The notes beneath the pieces were generated by a model. The model was not told the origin of the DNA. It searched no databases and saw nothing but the letters and a program-made list of their open reading frames with translations. This document shows, one piece after another, positions 1 to 10,169 of a stretch of 64,000 nucleotides of DNA. The translations under genes and the position numbers were made by a program. Position 1 is the stretch's first letter. Every line of letters starts with the position of its first letter. Source of the DNA: Paracoccus sp. MKU1 (GTDB taxonomy: Bacteria; Pseudomonadota; Alphaproteobacteria; Rhodobacterales; Rhodobacteraceae); contig NZ_LLWQ01000193.1 of NCBI RefSeq assembly GCF_001447385.1, positions 1 through 64,000 on the forward strand, read 5' to 3'.

Positions 1-299
1 ACCAGGATCGCCCCGTCCATCTGCGCCGCGCCGGTGATCATGTTCTTCACGTAGTCGGCGTGGCCGGGGCAGTCCACGTGCGCGTAGTGACGGTTCTCCG
101 ACTCGTATTCCACATGCGCGGTCGAGATGGTGATGCCCCGCGCACGCTCCTCGGGGGCGCCGTCAATCTGGTCATAGGCCTTGAATTCACCGAAATACTT
201 CGTGATCGCAGCCGTCAGCGTCGTCTTGCCGTGGTCAACGTGACCGATCGTCCCGATGTTGACGTGCGGTTTCGTCCGTTCAAACTTTGCCTTTGCCAT
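1..299 (-). CDS. tuf: Elongation factor Tu, N-terminal part (runs off the left edge)
   Basis: Translation GTPase that carries aminoacyl-tRNA to the ribosome. Only about the first 99 residues lie in the window. They begin [20 protein letters not shown] and contain the P-loop GHVDHGKT (residues 19-26), the switch I segment with RGITI, and the G3 motif DCPGH (about 81-85). The ATG is preceded by a strong AGGAGG ribosome-binding site (reverse strand, about 303-308). The C-terminal two thirds are missing only because the window ends. The next gene is divergent, so a promoter for tuf or its operon may lie between 300 and 509, although tuf is often transcribed with upstream translation genes. Confidence 0.97.
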   Translation of the reverse strand, partial: MAKAKFERTKPHVNIGTIGHVDHGKTTLTAAITKYFGEFKAYDQIDGAPEERARGITISTAHVEYESENRHYAHVDCPGHADYVKNMITGAAQMDGAIL

Positions 300-363
300 C
301 ATGGCCTCCTATCGGGGGGGCCACCCGCGCGACAGCCCCCGTCGTGAAACATCCGCCGCGACT

Positions 364-369
364 TATAAT
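364..369 (+). promoter_or_regulatory. Possible -10 element upstream of the DUF533 gene
   Basis: A perfect TATAAT lies in an otherwise GC-rich tuf/DUF533 intergenic region, about 140 bases before the DUF533 start. No good -35 box sits 16-18 bases upstream, so this is only a candidate. Confidence 0.25.
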
Positions 370-509
370 CGTGCCGGGGAAAAATCAAGGGCACGCGGGC
401 CTTTGCCGCGGGGCCTGTGGCGGTGGAACCGGAACCGGAGGAATACGTTGGAATTGTGCAAAGAAGGCTGCCCGGCCCGGCGGCCCCGCAACGCTTTCGG
501 AGGAACGAG

Positions 510-1439
510 ATGAGCCTGATGAAATCCCTCGCCCGCGTCGCGGCCGGCGTCATGCTGGCCAAGGGGATCGGAACCATGATGAAGAACGCCCAGAACCGGC
601 CACAATCCAGCGGCGGACGGGGATCAGGCGGGCTGCTGGACGAGCTGTTCGGCAACAATACCGGCGGCACCGGCAATCGCTCGACCGGCTCGGGCGGCCT
701 GGGCGACATGCTTGGCCAGGTGCTGGGCGGCCGCTCGGGCGGTGGCACGGCCTATGGTGGCCCGAACTCGCCCCGCCATACCGGCGCGGCGCAAGGCGGG
801 CTGGGCGGGCTGCTCGACCAGCTGACCGGCTCGCGCGGCGGTTCGGGGTCCGGCGGGCTGGGCGGAGTCCTGGGCGGCGCGGCGGCAGGCGGCCTCGGCG
901 GCATGCTGGGCGATCTGCTGGGCGGGCGCGGCGCGCAGGCGCAGCAGGCACCCGGACAACCGCAGCAAGGCACCGGCGGCCTGGCGCAAAAGGGCGCCCA
1001 GCCGCAGAACGACGCCAGCTTCGGCGAATTGTTCAACGAGGCGCTGGCCAGCGGCGACGAGCCCACGACCGCCCCCACCCCGGAGCAGAATGCCCTGGCC
1101 GGGCTGATGCTGAAGGCGATGATCCAGGCCGCGAAATCCGACGGCGAGATCGACGAGAGCGAAAAGGCCAAGCTGATGGCCGAGTTCGGCGAGCTGGACG
1201 ACGAGGAGCGCGCCTTCATCCGCGAGCAGATGGCCGCCCCGGTCGATGCCGCCGCGCTGGCGCGCGAGGTGCCGCAGGGCTTCGGCCCGCAGGTCTATCT
1301 GATGTCGCTGATGGCGATCGAGTTCGACAACCGCAAGGAGGCCGAATATCTGCACACGCTTGCCGAAGGCCTGGGGCTCGACAAGGAAACGGTGAACGGC
1401 ATCCACCAGAAGGTCGGCGTCATCAACCTCTACGCCTGA
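510..1439 (+). CDS. DUF533 / TerB-like domain protein
   Basis: Protein of 309 residues. The chosen ATG follows AGGAACGAG; an in-frame ATG at 417 would add a poorly conserved-looking lead. A short hydrophobic N-terminus (about residues 5-22) is followed by a long Gly/Gln-rich low-complexity stretch (about 35-190). The C-terminal acidic helical domain (about 205-309) resembles the DUF533/TerB fold seen in YebE-type inner-membrane-associated proteins. Function in this family is poorly defined; membrane association is inferred. It converges on dinB and the two stop regions overlap by 10 bases, so there is no room for a conventional terminator. Confidence 0.85.
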   Translation: MSLMKSLARVAAGVMLAKGIGTMMKNAQNRPQSSGGRGSGGLLDELFGNNTGGTGNRSTGSGGLGDMLGQVLGGRSGGGTAYGGPNSPRHTGAAQGGLGGLLDQLTGSRGGSGSGGLGGVLGGAAAGGLGGMLGDLLGGRGAQAQQAPGQPQQGTGGLAQKGAQPQNDASFGELFNEALASGDEPTTAPTPEQNALAGLMLKAMIQAAKSDGEIDESEKAKLMAEFGELDDEERAFIREQMAAPVDAAALAREVPQGFGPQVYLMSLMAIEFDNRKEAEYLHTLAEGLGLDKETVNGIHQKVGVINLYA

Positions 1440-2521
1440 TCGAACAGGCCCAGCTGGCGCGGCGGCTCGTCCTGCCGCGCCTCCTCCAGCCCCGAGAGCG
1501 TGATGCCCAGCAGCCGCACGCCATGCGGATCGGCAAAGACCGGCGCCAGCAATTCGCAGGCCATCTCCAGCATCTCGTCGCGGCTTTCGACCGGGCGCGG
1601 CTGGGACCGCGCGCGGGTGATCTGGCGGAAATCGCCGTATTTCACCTTCAACGTCACCGTCCGCCCGCGGCGCGCAGCCGCAGCTGCGTGGCGCCAGACC
1701 TTGTCGGCCAGCACGGCCAGCGCCTCATGCGCCGCCGCCAGGTCGCGCAGATCCTCGAAATAGGTGTTCTCGGCGCCGATGCTCTTGCGGATGCGGTTGG
1801 GCTTGACCTCGCGCGTGTCGATGCCGCGGGCGATGTTCCAGTAATAGCTGCCCGACTTGCCAAAGCGGGCGGTCAGGAACTCCAGGCTCTGCCGGGCCAG
1901 GTCGGCGCCGGTCAGGATGCCATGCGCCTCCATCCGCGCCGCCGTGGCTGGACCGATGCCGTGAAAGCGGCCGATGGGCAGGCCCTGCACGAACTCCGCC
2001 CCCGCCTCGGGCGGGATCACGAACAGCCCGTCCGGCTTGCGCTGGTCCGAGGCCAGCTTGGCCAGGAACTTGTTGTAGCTGACCCCGGCCGAGGCGGTCA
2101 GCCCGGTCGCCTGCCGGATGCGCGCCCGGATCTCTTGCGCGATGCGGGTGGCGGTGCGGCCGTCGAGATGGTCGGTCAGGTCCAGATAGGCCTCGTCCAG
2201 CGACAGCGGCTCGACCAGAGGGGTGTATTCGGCAAAGATCGCGCGGACCTGCTGGCTGACGGCGCGATAGACGTCGAAGCGCGGCTTCACGAAGATCAGG
2301 TCGGGGCAAAGCCGCATCGCCCGCATCGAGGGCATGGCCGAGCGCACGCCATAGCGCCGCGCCTCATAGCTGGCCGCGGCGACCACGCCGCGCTGGATGC
2401 CGCCCACGGCGACCGGACGCCCGCGCAGCTCGGGATTGTCGCGCTGCTCGACCGAGGCATAGAAGGCGTCCATGTCCACATGCACGATTCGCCTTATGCG
2501 CTCGGCCGGACCGGCGGTCAT
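1430..2521 (-). CDS. dinB: DNA polymerase IV (Y-family translesion polymerase)
   Basis: Error-prone translesion polymerase of 363 residues. The N-terminus carries the metal-binding VDMDAFYASVE motif (Asp16, Asp18) and the palm motif SLDEAYLD with the remaining catalytic acids. The protein ends in QLGLFDQA, whose QLGLF matches the consensus beta-clamp-binding pentapeptide. The ATG overlaps the stop codon of ygfZ (ATGA, 2518-2521), so it is translationally coupled to the exporter-ygfZ run. No LexA box is visible immediately upstream because the start lies inside the preceding gene. Confidence 0.95.
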   Translation of the reverse strand: MTAGPAERIRRIVHVDMDAFYASVEQRDNPELRGRPVAVGGIQRGVVAAASYEARRYGVRSAMPSMRAMRLCPDLIFVKPRFDVYRAVSQQVRAIFAEYTPLVEPLSLDEAYLDLTDHLDGRTATRIAQEIRARIRQATGLTASAGVSYNKFLAKLASDQRKPDGLFVIPPEAGAEFVQGLPIGRFHGIGPATAARMEAHGILTGADLARQSLEFLTARFGKSGSYYWNIARGIDTREVKPNRIRKSIGAENTYFEDLRDLAAAHEALAVLADKVWRHAAAAARRGRTVTLKVKYGDFRQITRARSQPRPVESRDEMLEMACELLAPVFADPHGVRLLGITLSGLEEARQDEPPRQLGLFDQA

Positions 2522-3234
2522 GGCAGGATGCGGGCATCCCCCGCCGAAAGCCCCTCTCCCATGCGGTCGAAGCGCATATGGGCGATGGCGCGGTCCCCGG
2601 ACTGGGTGAAAAGCGTGCCCGCCTCGCGCCCGTCGGCCATCAGGATCGGCGTGCCGACGGGGGCCGCGCCCTCGATCCCCACCGTCACCAGCCCCTTGCG
2701 CAATTCGGTCTTGTGCTTCATCCGCGCCGTGACCTCTTGCCCGACATAGCAGCCCTTGCGGAAATCGACGCCATGCAGGCGCTCGAACCCGGCTTCCAGG
2801 ATGAAGCTCTCGTTCGGGATCAGCTCGACCAGGGTTTCGGGGATGCAATGCGCGACCCGGATCGCGTCCCAATCGGTGCCGTCATCCCCCGCGCCGCCGT
2901 AAAGCCGCCAGCCGAGCGCCTCGTGCCGGGGGTCCTTGATCGCGCCCTCGGGCGCCGGCCCAGTGCCGCGCGCCACGGTCAGATCGGTCGGCTCCAGCGT
3001 GACCTTCGAGCGCAGCCGATACATGGACAGCCGCCGCATCAGGTCGCCCTCCAGCCGCGCATCCACGTCGATCAGCAGCCGCTCGCCATCGGGCACGACG
3101 AGGAAATCGGCCAGATACTTGCCCTGCGGCGTCAAGAGCGCCGCCCAGCAAGGCGCAGGGCCGACCTTGTTGGTCACCAGCCCTTGCAGGAACTCGACCC
3201 GATCTTCGCCCGACACCGCCAGAATCCGCCGCAT
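2518..3234 (-). CDS. ygfZ: YgfZ/GcvT-type folate-binding protein
   Basis: Folate-binding protein of 238 residues from the YgfZ/CAF17 family, which supports assembly or repair of some Fe-S enzymes. The family signature K-G-C-Y-x-G-Q-E is present as KGCYVGQE in the C-terminal half, and the N-terminus has the conserved DRVEFLQGLVTN segment. I chose the ATG at 3234, which overlaps the TGA of the ABC exporter (ATGA); an in-frame GTG one codon upstream is possible. Coupling to dinB and an exporter is probably local convenience rather than a pathway. Confidence 0.93.
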   Translation of the reverse strand: MRRILAVSGEDRVEFLQGLVTNKVGPAPCWAALLTPQGKYLADFLVVPDGERLLIDVDARLEGDLMRRLSMYRLRSKVTLEPTDLTVARGTGPAPEGAIKDPRHEALGWRLYGGAGDDGTDWDAIRVAHCIPETLVELIPNESFILEAGFERLHGVDFRKGCYVGQEVTARMKHKTELRKGLVTVGIEGAAPVGTPILMADGREAGTLFTQSGDRAIAHMRFDRMGEGLSAGDARILP

Positions 3235-4973
3235 CACTCTTCTCCGAATTGCAATCTGACCAGCGCGGCATAGGCACCGCCCTGCGCCATGAGTTGGTCG
3301 TGATTGCCCTCTTCGACAACCCGGCCGGCCTCCACCACCACGATCTTGTCGGCCTGCCGCACGGTCGAGAGCCTGTGCGCGATGACCAGCGTGGTGCGCC
3401 CGGCCGACAATTCGTCCAGCGCCTGCTGCACCACCCGCTCGCTTTGCGCGTCCAGCGCGCTGGTCGCCTCGTCCAGAAGCAGGATCGGCGCATTGCGCAG
3501 CACGGCGCGGGCGATGGCGACGCGCTGGCGCTGCCCCCCCGACAGGGCCGAGCCGCGCGGGCCGGCCGGCGTGTCCAGGCCCATGGGCAGCGCATCGGTG
3601 AAATCCGCGACATGGGCGGCGACCACGGCGCGGCGCAGCGCCTCGTCCTCCTGTTCGCGGCCCAGCAGGATGTTCTCGCGCAACGTCTCGTCGAACAGCG
3701 CCGCATCCTGGCTGACGGTCGAGAACTGGTCGCGCAGCACCCCCAGGTCAAACTCGCGCAAGGGCACGCCGCCCAGGGTGATCTGCCCCGATTCGGGATC
3801 GATGAGCCGCGTGAGCAGGTTGAAGACCGTGGATTTCCCCGCCCCCGACGGCCCGACCAGCGCCGTGGTCTTGCCCGCCTCGGCGGTGAAGCTCAGCCCG
3901 TTCAGCACCCGATGGTTGTCATAGGACAGGTGCACGTCCTGAAAGCGGATGGTGGTGTCTGGCGGCGGCTCGCGGCTCGGCCCCGAGGTGATCGTGGGCC
4001 GCATGTCCAGCACGGCATAGATGCGCTCCAGGCTCGCAGCGGCGATCTGCCAGGTGCCGGTCAGCGCCCCCAGCCGGCGCAGCGGCTGGAAGGCCAGCGC
4101 CATGGCGGTAAAGAAGGACATGAAATCGCCGACCGTGCGCTCGCCCCGCGTCACCTCGGCCCCGCCGAGCGCCAGAACGCCGATGAAGCCCAGCCCGGTG
4201 ACGACATCGACCAGCGCCGGCACCGTGGCGCCGATGCCCGACATCTTGACCTCGGCCTGGCGGATGCGGGCGACGATCTGGGCAAAGCGGCCGGTCTGGT
4301 AATCCTCCATCCGGTTCAGCTTGACGGCGTTGATGCCGTGCAGCACCTCGTCCAGCCGGGTGGCGCGCTGGCTGGCGTTGACGCGGTTCTGCCGCATCTT
4401 GCGGCGGATATAGCGCTGCACCACCAGCGTCGGCAGGATCAGAAGCGGCGCCCCCACCAGCGCCGCCATGGTCCACCAGGGATCGACCGCCAGTGCCACC
4501 GCGAACAGCGACACCAGCGAGACCATGTCCCGCCCCGCGCCCGAGATGAAGGTGGTCCAGACCCCCTGCACGGCCATGGTATCGCCCTGCACCCGCTCGA
4601 TCAGCGCGCCGGGGGGGTTCTGCTGGAAGAAGCTGCCGTCCAGCACCATGATATGGCGCAGCAGGTCGGTCTGCATCGTGGTCGAGACCGCCAGCGAGAC
4701 CGAGGTCATCAGACTGCGGTTGATGACGAAGGTCGTGGCACGGATCAGGAACAGGCCAAAGATCGCACCCCCGACCCACCAGATCGCATCGGTATCGCCG
4801 CCGACGAAGACCCGGTCGAACAGCGGCTTCAGCATCCAGCTGAGCAGGCCCAGGGTCGAGCCCTCGATGACCAGGAACAGCAGCGCCAGCAGGATGCGCG
4901 CCCAATAGGGCCGCAGATAGTCGCGCCACATGCGGGCGAACAGATTGGCCGTCCTGTGAAGTCTGTCCGCCAT
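3234..4973 (-). CDS. ABC exporter, fused membrane and ATPase domains (MsbA/LmrA type)
   Basis: Half-transporter of 579 residues. The N-terminal half has about six membrane segments. The C-terminal nucleotide-binding domain has Walker A GPSGAGKST, the signature [14 protein letters not shown], Walker B ILLLDEATSALD and a switch His in VIAHRL. The architecture fits a homodimeric lipid or multidrug exporter (MsbA/BmrA type); the substrate cannot be told from sequence. The start is set at MADRLHRT; longer in-frame versions add a non-conserved lead. It heads a reverse-strand run with ygfZ and dinB. Confidence 0.93.
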   Translation of the reverse strand: MADRLHRTANLFARMWRDYLRPYWARILLALLFLVIEGSTLGLLSWMLKPLFDRVFVGGDTDAIWWVGGAIFGLFLIRATTFVINRSLMTSVSLAVSTTMQTDLLRHIMVLDGSFFQQNPPGALIERVQGDTMAVQGVWTTFISGAGRDMVSLVSLFAVALAVDPWWTMAALVGAPLLILPTLVVQRYIRRKMRQNRVNASQRATRLDEVLHGINAVKLNRMEDYQTGRFAQIVARIRQAEVKMSGIGATVPALVDVVTGLGFIGVLALGGAEVTRGERTVGDFMSFFTAMALAFQPLRRLGALTGTWQIAAASLERIYAVLDMRPTITSGPSREPPPDTTIRFQDVHLSYDNHRVLNGLSFTAEAGKTTALVGPSGAGKSTVFNLLTRLIDPESGQITLGGVPLREFDLGVLRDQFSTVSQDAALFDETLRENILLGREQEDEALRRAVVAAHVADFTDALPMGLDTPAGPRGSALSGGQRQRVAIARAVLRNAPILLLDEATSALDAQSERVVQQALDELSAGRTTLVIAHRLSTVRQADKIVVVEAGRVVEEGNHDQLMAQGGAYAALVRLQFGEE

Positions 4974-5098
4974 CGCATCCCCGGAATTCGGTTCGGCCCC
5001 AAGGGATAAGCCGCAAGCCGCGCCGGGGCAACCCGCCACCGCCGGCCGCCCCCACCCGGCGCCGCCCCCGGGCGCCCAGGCCGCCTGCGACCGCCCTG

Positions 5099-5125
5099 CG
5101 CTTCACCGTTTCCCAAATACTCCCG
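5099..5125 (-). repeat. Variant copy of the dispersed TATTTGG element
   Basis: Read on the reverse strand this is GGGAGTATTTGG followed by GAAACGGTGAAGCG. It is closely related to each arm of the inverted repeat at 56107-56183 and more distantly to the core of the copies listed at 15, 33, 42, 52, 58 and 63 kb. It lies in the 260-base divergent gap between the ABC exporter and the aminotransferase gene, an exception to the usual downstream position. I see nothing else definite in this gap. Confidence 0.55.
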
Positions 5126-5233
5126 CCCAACCGTGCAACCGGCGCCAGGCCGCCGGTTTGCCGCCACGCCGCGCCCGTTGACCTTGCGCATGGGTCGTCC
5201 TACCGATGGCGCATCAGTCGAAAGGCATTTCCC

Positions 5234-6406
5234 ATGAGCTTCGCCCAGGGCCGCGCCGTCCTTGCCATTCCCGGCCCCTCGCCCGTTCCCGACCGCGTGC
5301 TGCGCGCCATGCACCGCGCCTCGCCCGACATCTACGGCCCGGACCTGGCGGCCGAGAACCAGGCCATGATCGCCGGGCTGAAACGGCTGGCCGGAACCGC
5401 GGGTCATGTCGTGCCCTATATCGGCAACGGCCATGCCGGCTGGGAGGCGGCCAATGTCAACCTGCTCGACCGGGGCGAGCGGGCCCTGGCGCTGGTCTCG
5501 GGCCATTTCGGCCGTTCCTGGGCCGCCTCGGCCCGCGCGCTGGGGATCGAGGTCGAGGAGCTGGATTTCGGCCTCGCGGCCCCCGATCCGCAGCGCCTGG
5601 CCGACCGGCTGGCGCAGGACCGCGAGGGGCGGATCCGCGCGGTGCTGGTCTGCCAGGTCGATACCGCAAGCTCGGCCCGCGCCGAGATTCCCGCCCTGCG
5701 CGCCGCCATGGGCGGCCATCCCGCCTTCCTGGCCGTCGATGCCATCGCCTCGCTGGGCTGCGAGCCGATGCGGATGGACGAATGGGGCGTCGACCTGCTG
5801 GTCGCGGCCAGCCAGAAGGGGCTGATGGTGCCGCCGGGGCTGGCCTTCGTCTGGTTCTCGGACCGGGTCAAGGCGCGGGGACGCAGCGGCCTTGCCACGC
5901 CCTATTGGGACTGGACCCCGCGCGCCGAGGCGCAGGAGCTGTGGCAGTTTTGGGGCGGCACGCCGCCGGTCCAGCACATCTTCGGCATGAACGAGGCGCT
6001 GCGCATGCTGCTGGACGAAGAAACCCTGCCCGTCGCCTGGGCGCGGCACGAGGGGCTGGCGCGGGCCACCTGGGCGGCGCTGGAGTACTGGGGCGCCGAC
6101 CATCCCGGCATCGGGCCGCTGATCGCCGATCCCGCCGGCCGCGCCCGCTCGGTCACCGCGGCCCGGCTGCCGCAGGCCGGCGCCCTGCGCGACTGGACCG
6201 CGACCAAGGCCGGGGTGACGCTGGGCATCGGCCTTGGCGCGCCCGATCCCGACAACGCGCTGCGCATCGCCCATATGGGCCACGCCAACGCCCATCAGCT
6301 TCTGGGGGTGCTGGCAGCGGTCGAGGCCGGGATGACGGCGCTGGCGATCCCGCACGGCCGGGGCGCGCTGGAAGCGGCGGCGGCCGAGATCGCACGGCTC
6401 GCCTGA
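5234..6406 (+). CDS. Class V aminotransferase, alanine/serine-glyoxylate type
   Basis: PLP enzyme of 390 residues. The N-terminus IPGPSPVPDRVLRAM is typical of the alanine-glyoxylate / serine-glyoxylate / pyridoxamine-pyruvate branch. The catalytic lysine is very likely Lys195 in AASQKGLMVPPG, preceded by the cofactor Asp in FLAVDAIASLG. Substrate is uncertain: serine, alanine, aspartate or phosphonate-derived amines are all used in the family. The ATG lies 8 bases after an AAAGGC site. The neighbouring iron genes follow in the same direction after 59 bases, but no metabolic link is obvious. Confidence 0.88.
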   Translation: MSFAQGRAVLAIPGPSPVPDRVLRAMHRASPDIYGPDLAAENQAMIAGLKRLAGTAGHVVPYIGNGHAGWEAANVNLLDRGERALALVSGHFGRSWAASARALGIEVEELDFGLAAPDPQRLADRLAQDREGRIRAVLVCQVDTASSARAEIPALRAAMGGHPAFLAVDAIASLGCEPMRMDEWGVDLLVAASQKGLMVPPGLAFVWFSDRVKARGRSGLATPYWDWTPRAEAQELWQFWGGTPPVQHIFGMNEALRMLLDEETLPVAWARHEGLARATWAALEYWGADHPGIGPLIADPAGRARSVTAARLPQAGALRDWTATKAGVTLGIGLGAPDPDNALRIAHMGHANAHQLLGVLAAVEAGMTALAIPHGRGALEAAAAEIARLA

Positions 6407-6465
6407 GCCCTTGAAGCGCCGGGCCGGACACCCGACCTTTGCCCCGAAGGCACGAGAGGCGACCG

Positions 6466-7515
6466 ATGCGCATCACCCCCCTGCCCGAGTTCCAGTCCGA
6501 GGCCCTGCTGCCCGGCCAGGATTTCGCGCCCATCGAGCGGCTGATCCGCGACGAGGCCCGGGAGCACGGGCTGGACCTGCACACCGGCCATGGCCGCTCG
6601 ATCTGGTGCCAGGTCGAGATGGGCGAGTTCGGGGCCAAGCGGCGCGGCGACGGCGTGCTGGTCTTTGCCCGCGCGCACCGCGCCGAATGGCTGGCCGCCA
6701 TGCAGCAGGCGATCTCCGAGCATCTCGCGCGGCACCTGCCCGCGGCAGCGGCGCTGCGCTGGCCCTCGACCGAGGATGCCGGCAAGCCGCCAGCGCATTT
6801 CAGCCTTGCCCAGGTCGTCGGCGTCGAACCGCTCTGCCCGGATTTCCTGCGCGTGCGGCTGGCCGCGCCCGACCTGCACCGGCTCGCCAGCGAGGATTCG
6901 ATCCATTTCCGGCTGGTGCTGCCCCGGCCCGGCGACGCGGCGCCGGAATGGCCGCATCTGGGTGCGCATGGCCAGATCGTCTGGCCCAGGGGCGACAAGG
7001 CGCTGCACCGCCCGGTCTATACCGTGCGCCGGATCGACGCCGCGGCGGGCTGGCTTGATCTGGACATCTTCGACCATGCCGGCGGGCAGGCGGCACGCTG
7101 GGCGCGCATGGCCCCGCCGGGCCAGCGGATCGGCCTGCTCGGCCCCAGCGGCGGCGGCATCCCGCAGGCCGCGCGCCTGACGCTTGCCGGGGACGAGACC
7201 GCCTATCCCGCCATCGCGCGCATCCTCGAATCGCGTGCTGGCGCGGCAGAGGGCGAGGTCATGCTGCTCGGCACCCGGGCCGATTATCCGCTGCCCCGGC
7301 CAGCCGGCTTCCGCCTTCGCCACCTGCCCGGCGGGGCGGCGGCGCTTTGCGCGCTGCTGCGTGCCGAGCCACCGCCGCCCGACAGCTATCTGTGGATGGC
7401 GACCGAGAAATCCGACATCGCCGCGATCCGCGCGCTGGCGCTGGAAGGGCTGCGCCATGACAAGGCGCGCAGCCATCTGGCGGCCTATTGGTCGGCACAA
7501 AGCCCGGCAGGCTGA
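6466..7515 (+). CDS. Siderophore-interacting protein with N-terminal DUF2218 domain
   Basis: Flavin-dependent ferric-chelate reductase family (SIP), 349 residues, cytoplasmic. Residues about 8-95 form a DUF2218 domain; about 105-345 form the FAD-binding/NAD(P)H domain with the FAD motif RPVYTVR. In this family the enzyme releases iron from imported ferric siderophores by reduction. The immediately following exbB-exbD-tonB genes, which energise outer-membrane siderophore receptors, support the assignment. The start is the ATG after GAGAGGCGACCG; an upstream in-frame ATG at 6439 is less likely. No TonB-dependent receptor is in the window. Confidence 0.9.
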   Translation: MRITPLPEFQSEALLPGQDFAPIERLIRDEAREHGLDLHTGHGRSIWCQVEMGEFGAKRRGDGVLVFARAHRAEWLAAMQQAISEHLARHLPAAAALRWPSTEDAGKPPAHFSLAQVVGVEPLCPDFLRVRLAAPDLHRLASEDSIHFRLVLPRPGDAAPEWPHLGAHGQIVWPRGDKALHRPVYTVRRIDAAAGWLDLDIFDHAGGQAARWARMAPPGQRIGLLGPSGGGIPQAARLTLAGDETAYPAIARILESRAGAAEGEVMLLGTRADYPLPRPAGFRLRHLPGGAAALCALLRAEPPPPDSYLWMATEKSDIAAIRALALEGLRHDKARSHLAAYWSAQSPAG

Positions 7516-7526
7516 CCGCGGAATAG

Positions 7527-7555
7527 TTGACAATTTTACCTTGGTGATCGATATG
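7527..7555 (+). promoter_or_regulatory. Candidate promoter for exbB-exbD-tonB
   Basis: A perfect -35 box TTGACA (7527-7532) is separated by 17 bases from GATATG (7550-7555). The region is AT-rich compared with its surroundings and leaves a leader of about 95 bases before exbB. I could not recognise a convincing Fur, Irr or RirA operator overlapping it, although iron control would be expected for these genes. Confidence 0.5.
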
Positions 7556-7656
7556 GGCCTCAAACCGCGGCCAAAGGGTCGACGGCCTGCCATCCGGCAT
7601 GTGCCGCACCCCAGCAAGATGCGGACGGACCGAATGCCGGAACTACAAGGATCGCC

Positions 7657-8811
<1,155 letters not shown>

Positions 8812-8814
8812 GCC

Positions 8815-9342
8815 ATGGCCGGCGGCATCCGCGAGACCCAAGGCGACGATCTGGTCGAGAACCACGAGATCAACGTCACGCCCTTCATCGACGTGATGCT
8901 GGTGCTGCTGATCATCTTCATGGTGGCGGCACCGCTGGCCACGGTGGATGTGAACGTGGACCTGCCGATCTCGAACGCGACCCCGGCGCAGCGCCCCGAC
9001 CAGCCGGTCTATATCACCGTCAAGCCCGACCTGACCCTGGCCATCGGCAATGAGGACGTGCCCGCCGGCGGCCTGGCCACGGCCCTGGCCACCGCCACCG
9101 AGAACAACCGCGAGGAGCGCATCTTCCTGCGTGCCGACAAGGACGTGTCCTATGGCGACCTGATGGGCGTCATGAACACCCTGCGCGAGACCGGCTATCT
9201 CAAGATCGCGCTGGTCGGCCTCGAGACCACCGGCGCAGGCGCGGCGCTTGCCGATGCCGAGCCGGGCGCGACCGCACCCGCCGCCCCGGCGCCGGCCCAG
9301 ACCGCCTCGACCCCGACCCGCGGAGGAGCACCCACGCCATGA
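8815..9342 (+). CDS. exbD: TonB-system accessory protein ExbD
   Basis: Inner-membrane protein of 175 residues with a short cytoplasmic N-terminus, one membrane helix (about 23-42, [18 protein letters not shown]) and a periplasmic domain. Asp26 in the helix corresponds to the proton-conducting Asp25 of E. coli ExbD. The C-terminal 30 residues are an Ala/Pro/Thr-rich tail. It is the middle gene of exbB-exbD-tonB; its stop overlaps the tonB start (ATGA, 9339-9342). Confidence 0.95.
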   Translation: MAGGIRETQGDDLVENHEINVTPFIDVMLVLLIIFMVAAPLATVDVNVDLPISNATPAQRPDQPVYITVKPDLTLAIGNEDVPAGGLATALATATENNREERIFLRADKDVSYGDLMGVMNTLRETGYLKIALVGLETTGAGAALADAEPGATAPAAPAPAQTASTPTRGGAPTP

Positions 9343-10169
9343 GTTGGAAGCCTGCCCCGGCCCTGCGCGAAAGCGCCTTATGGGGCACCGCCGCGGCGGT
9401 GGCCCTGGCGGCGCATATGGGTGGGGCGCTGTGGATCTTGCAGCGCGCCGAAGCCGCCGCCCCTCCCGGCCTGCCCGAGCCGGTCTATGTCGAACTGGCA
9501 CCGATGCCCGAGGCGGCAGCCCCGCCGGACGAGGCCGAGACCCCCGAAATGACCGAGGCCGAACCCGAGCCTGAACCGGAACCGGAGCCCGAACCCGAGC
9601 TTGCCATGCCGCCGCTTCAGGAGCTGGAGCCGCTGGCCGACATGAATTCGCTGTTCCCGCCGCCACCCGATGCGGTGGTGCTGCAAAAATCCGAGCGCCC
9701 CCCGGAACGACCCGAACGCGAGCCGGAACCCGAACCCAAGGTCGTCGAAAAGCAGCCCGAGCCGAAAAAGCGCGAGAAAAAGGAAAAGGCCCCCGAGGAG
9801 CAGCCGGCCCGCCAGGCCACCACCCGGGTCCAGGCGCCGCAATCCACCCGCACCGCAGCGCCGCAGGCCCAGGCCGGCACGCCCAGCCCGCGGCAGGTGG
9901 CCAGCTGGCAGTCCAAGGTGCAGGCCGCGGTGGCCCGCCACATGCAGCGCACCCGCTTCAGCGGGCGCGGCGGCACCATGACCGTCACCGTGCGCTTCAG
10001 CGTCGATCCCAGCGGCCGCGTGGCCGGGGCATCGCTGGCCAGTTCGACCGGAGACGCCAACATCGATTCGGCCTTGAACCGCCAGGCCTCGCGCATGCCG
10101 CGCCTGCCGGCGCCACCCACGGGCAAGACCACCGCGCTGGTGCTGCCGGTCAAGATCGTGCTGCGCTGA
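9339..10169 (+). CDS. tonB: Energy-transducing protein TonB
   Basis: Protein of 276 residues that spans the periplasm and energises outer-membrane receptors. It has one N-terminal membrane anchor (about 10-32, ALWGTAAAVALAAHMGGAL), a long Pro/Glu then Lys/Arg/Gln-rich spacer (about 45-180), and a C-terminal TonB domain (about 190-276) with the VTVRFSVDPSGRV strand and the terminal LPVKIVLR. Repeated Glu-Pro dipeptides near residues 65-85 are typical of the periplasm-spanning rod. The 3' end overlaps oxyR by 20 bases, tail to tail. Confidence 0.94.
   Translation: MSWKPAPALRESALWGTAAAVALAAHMGGALWILQRAEAAAPPGLPEPVYVELAPMPEAAAPPDEAETPEMTEAEPEPEPEPEPEPELAMPPLQELEPLADMNSLFPPPPDAVVLQKSERPPERPEREPEPEPKVVEKQPEPKKREKKEKAPEEQPARQATTRVQAPQSTRTAAPQAQAGTPSPRQVASWQSKVQAAVARHMQRTRFSGRGGTMTVTVRFSVDPSGRVAGASLASSTGDANIDSALNRQASRMPRLPAPPTGKTTALVLPVKIVLR

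Noticed and set aside
287..2749. An 820-residue forward open frame across the DUF533 and dinB genes
   Set aside because: It covers two genes in other frames; its translation is Arg-rich low complexity and matches nothing.
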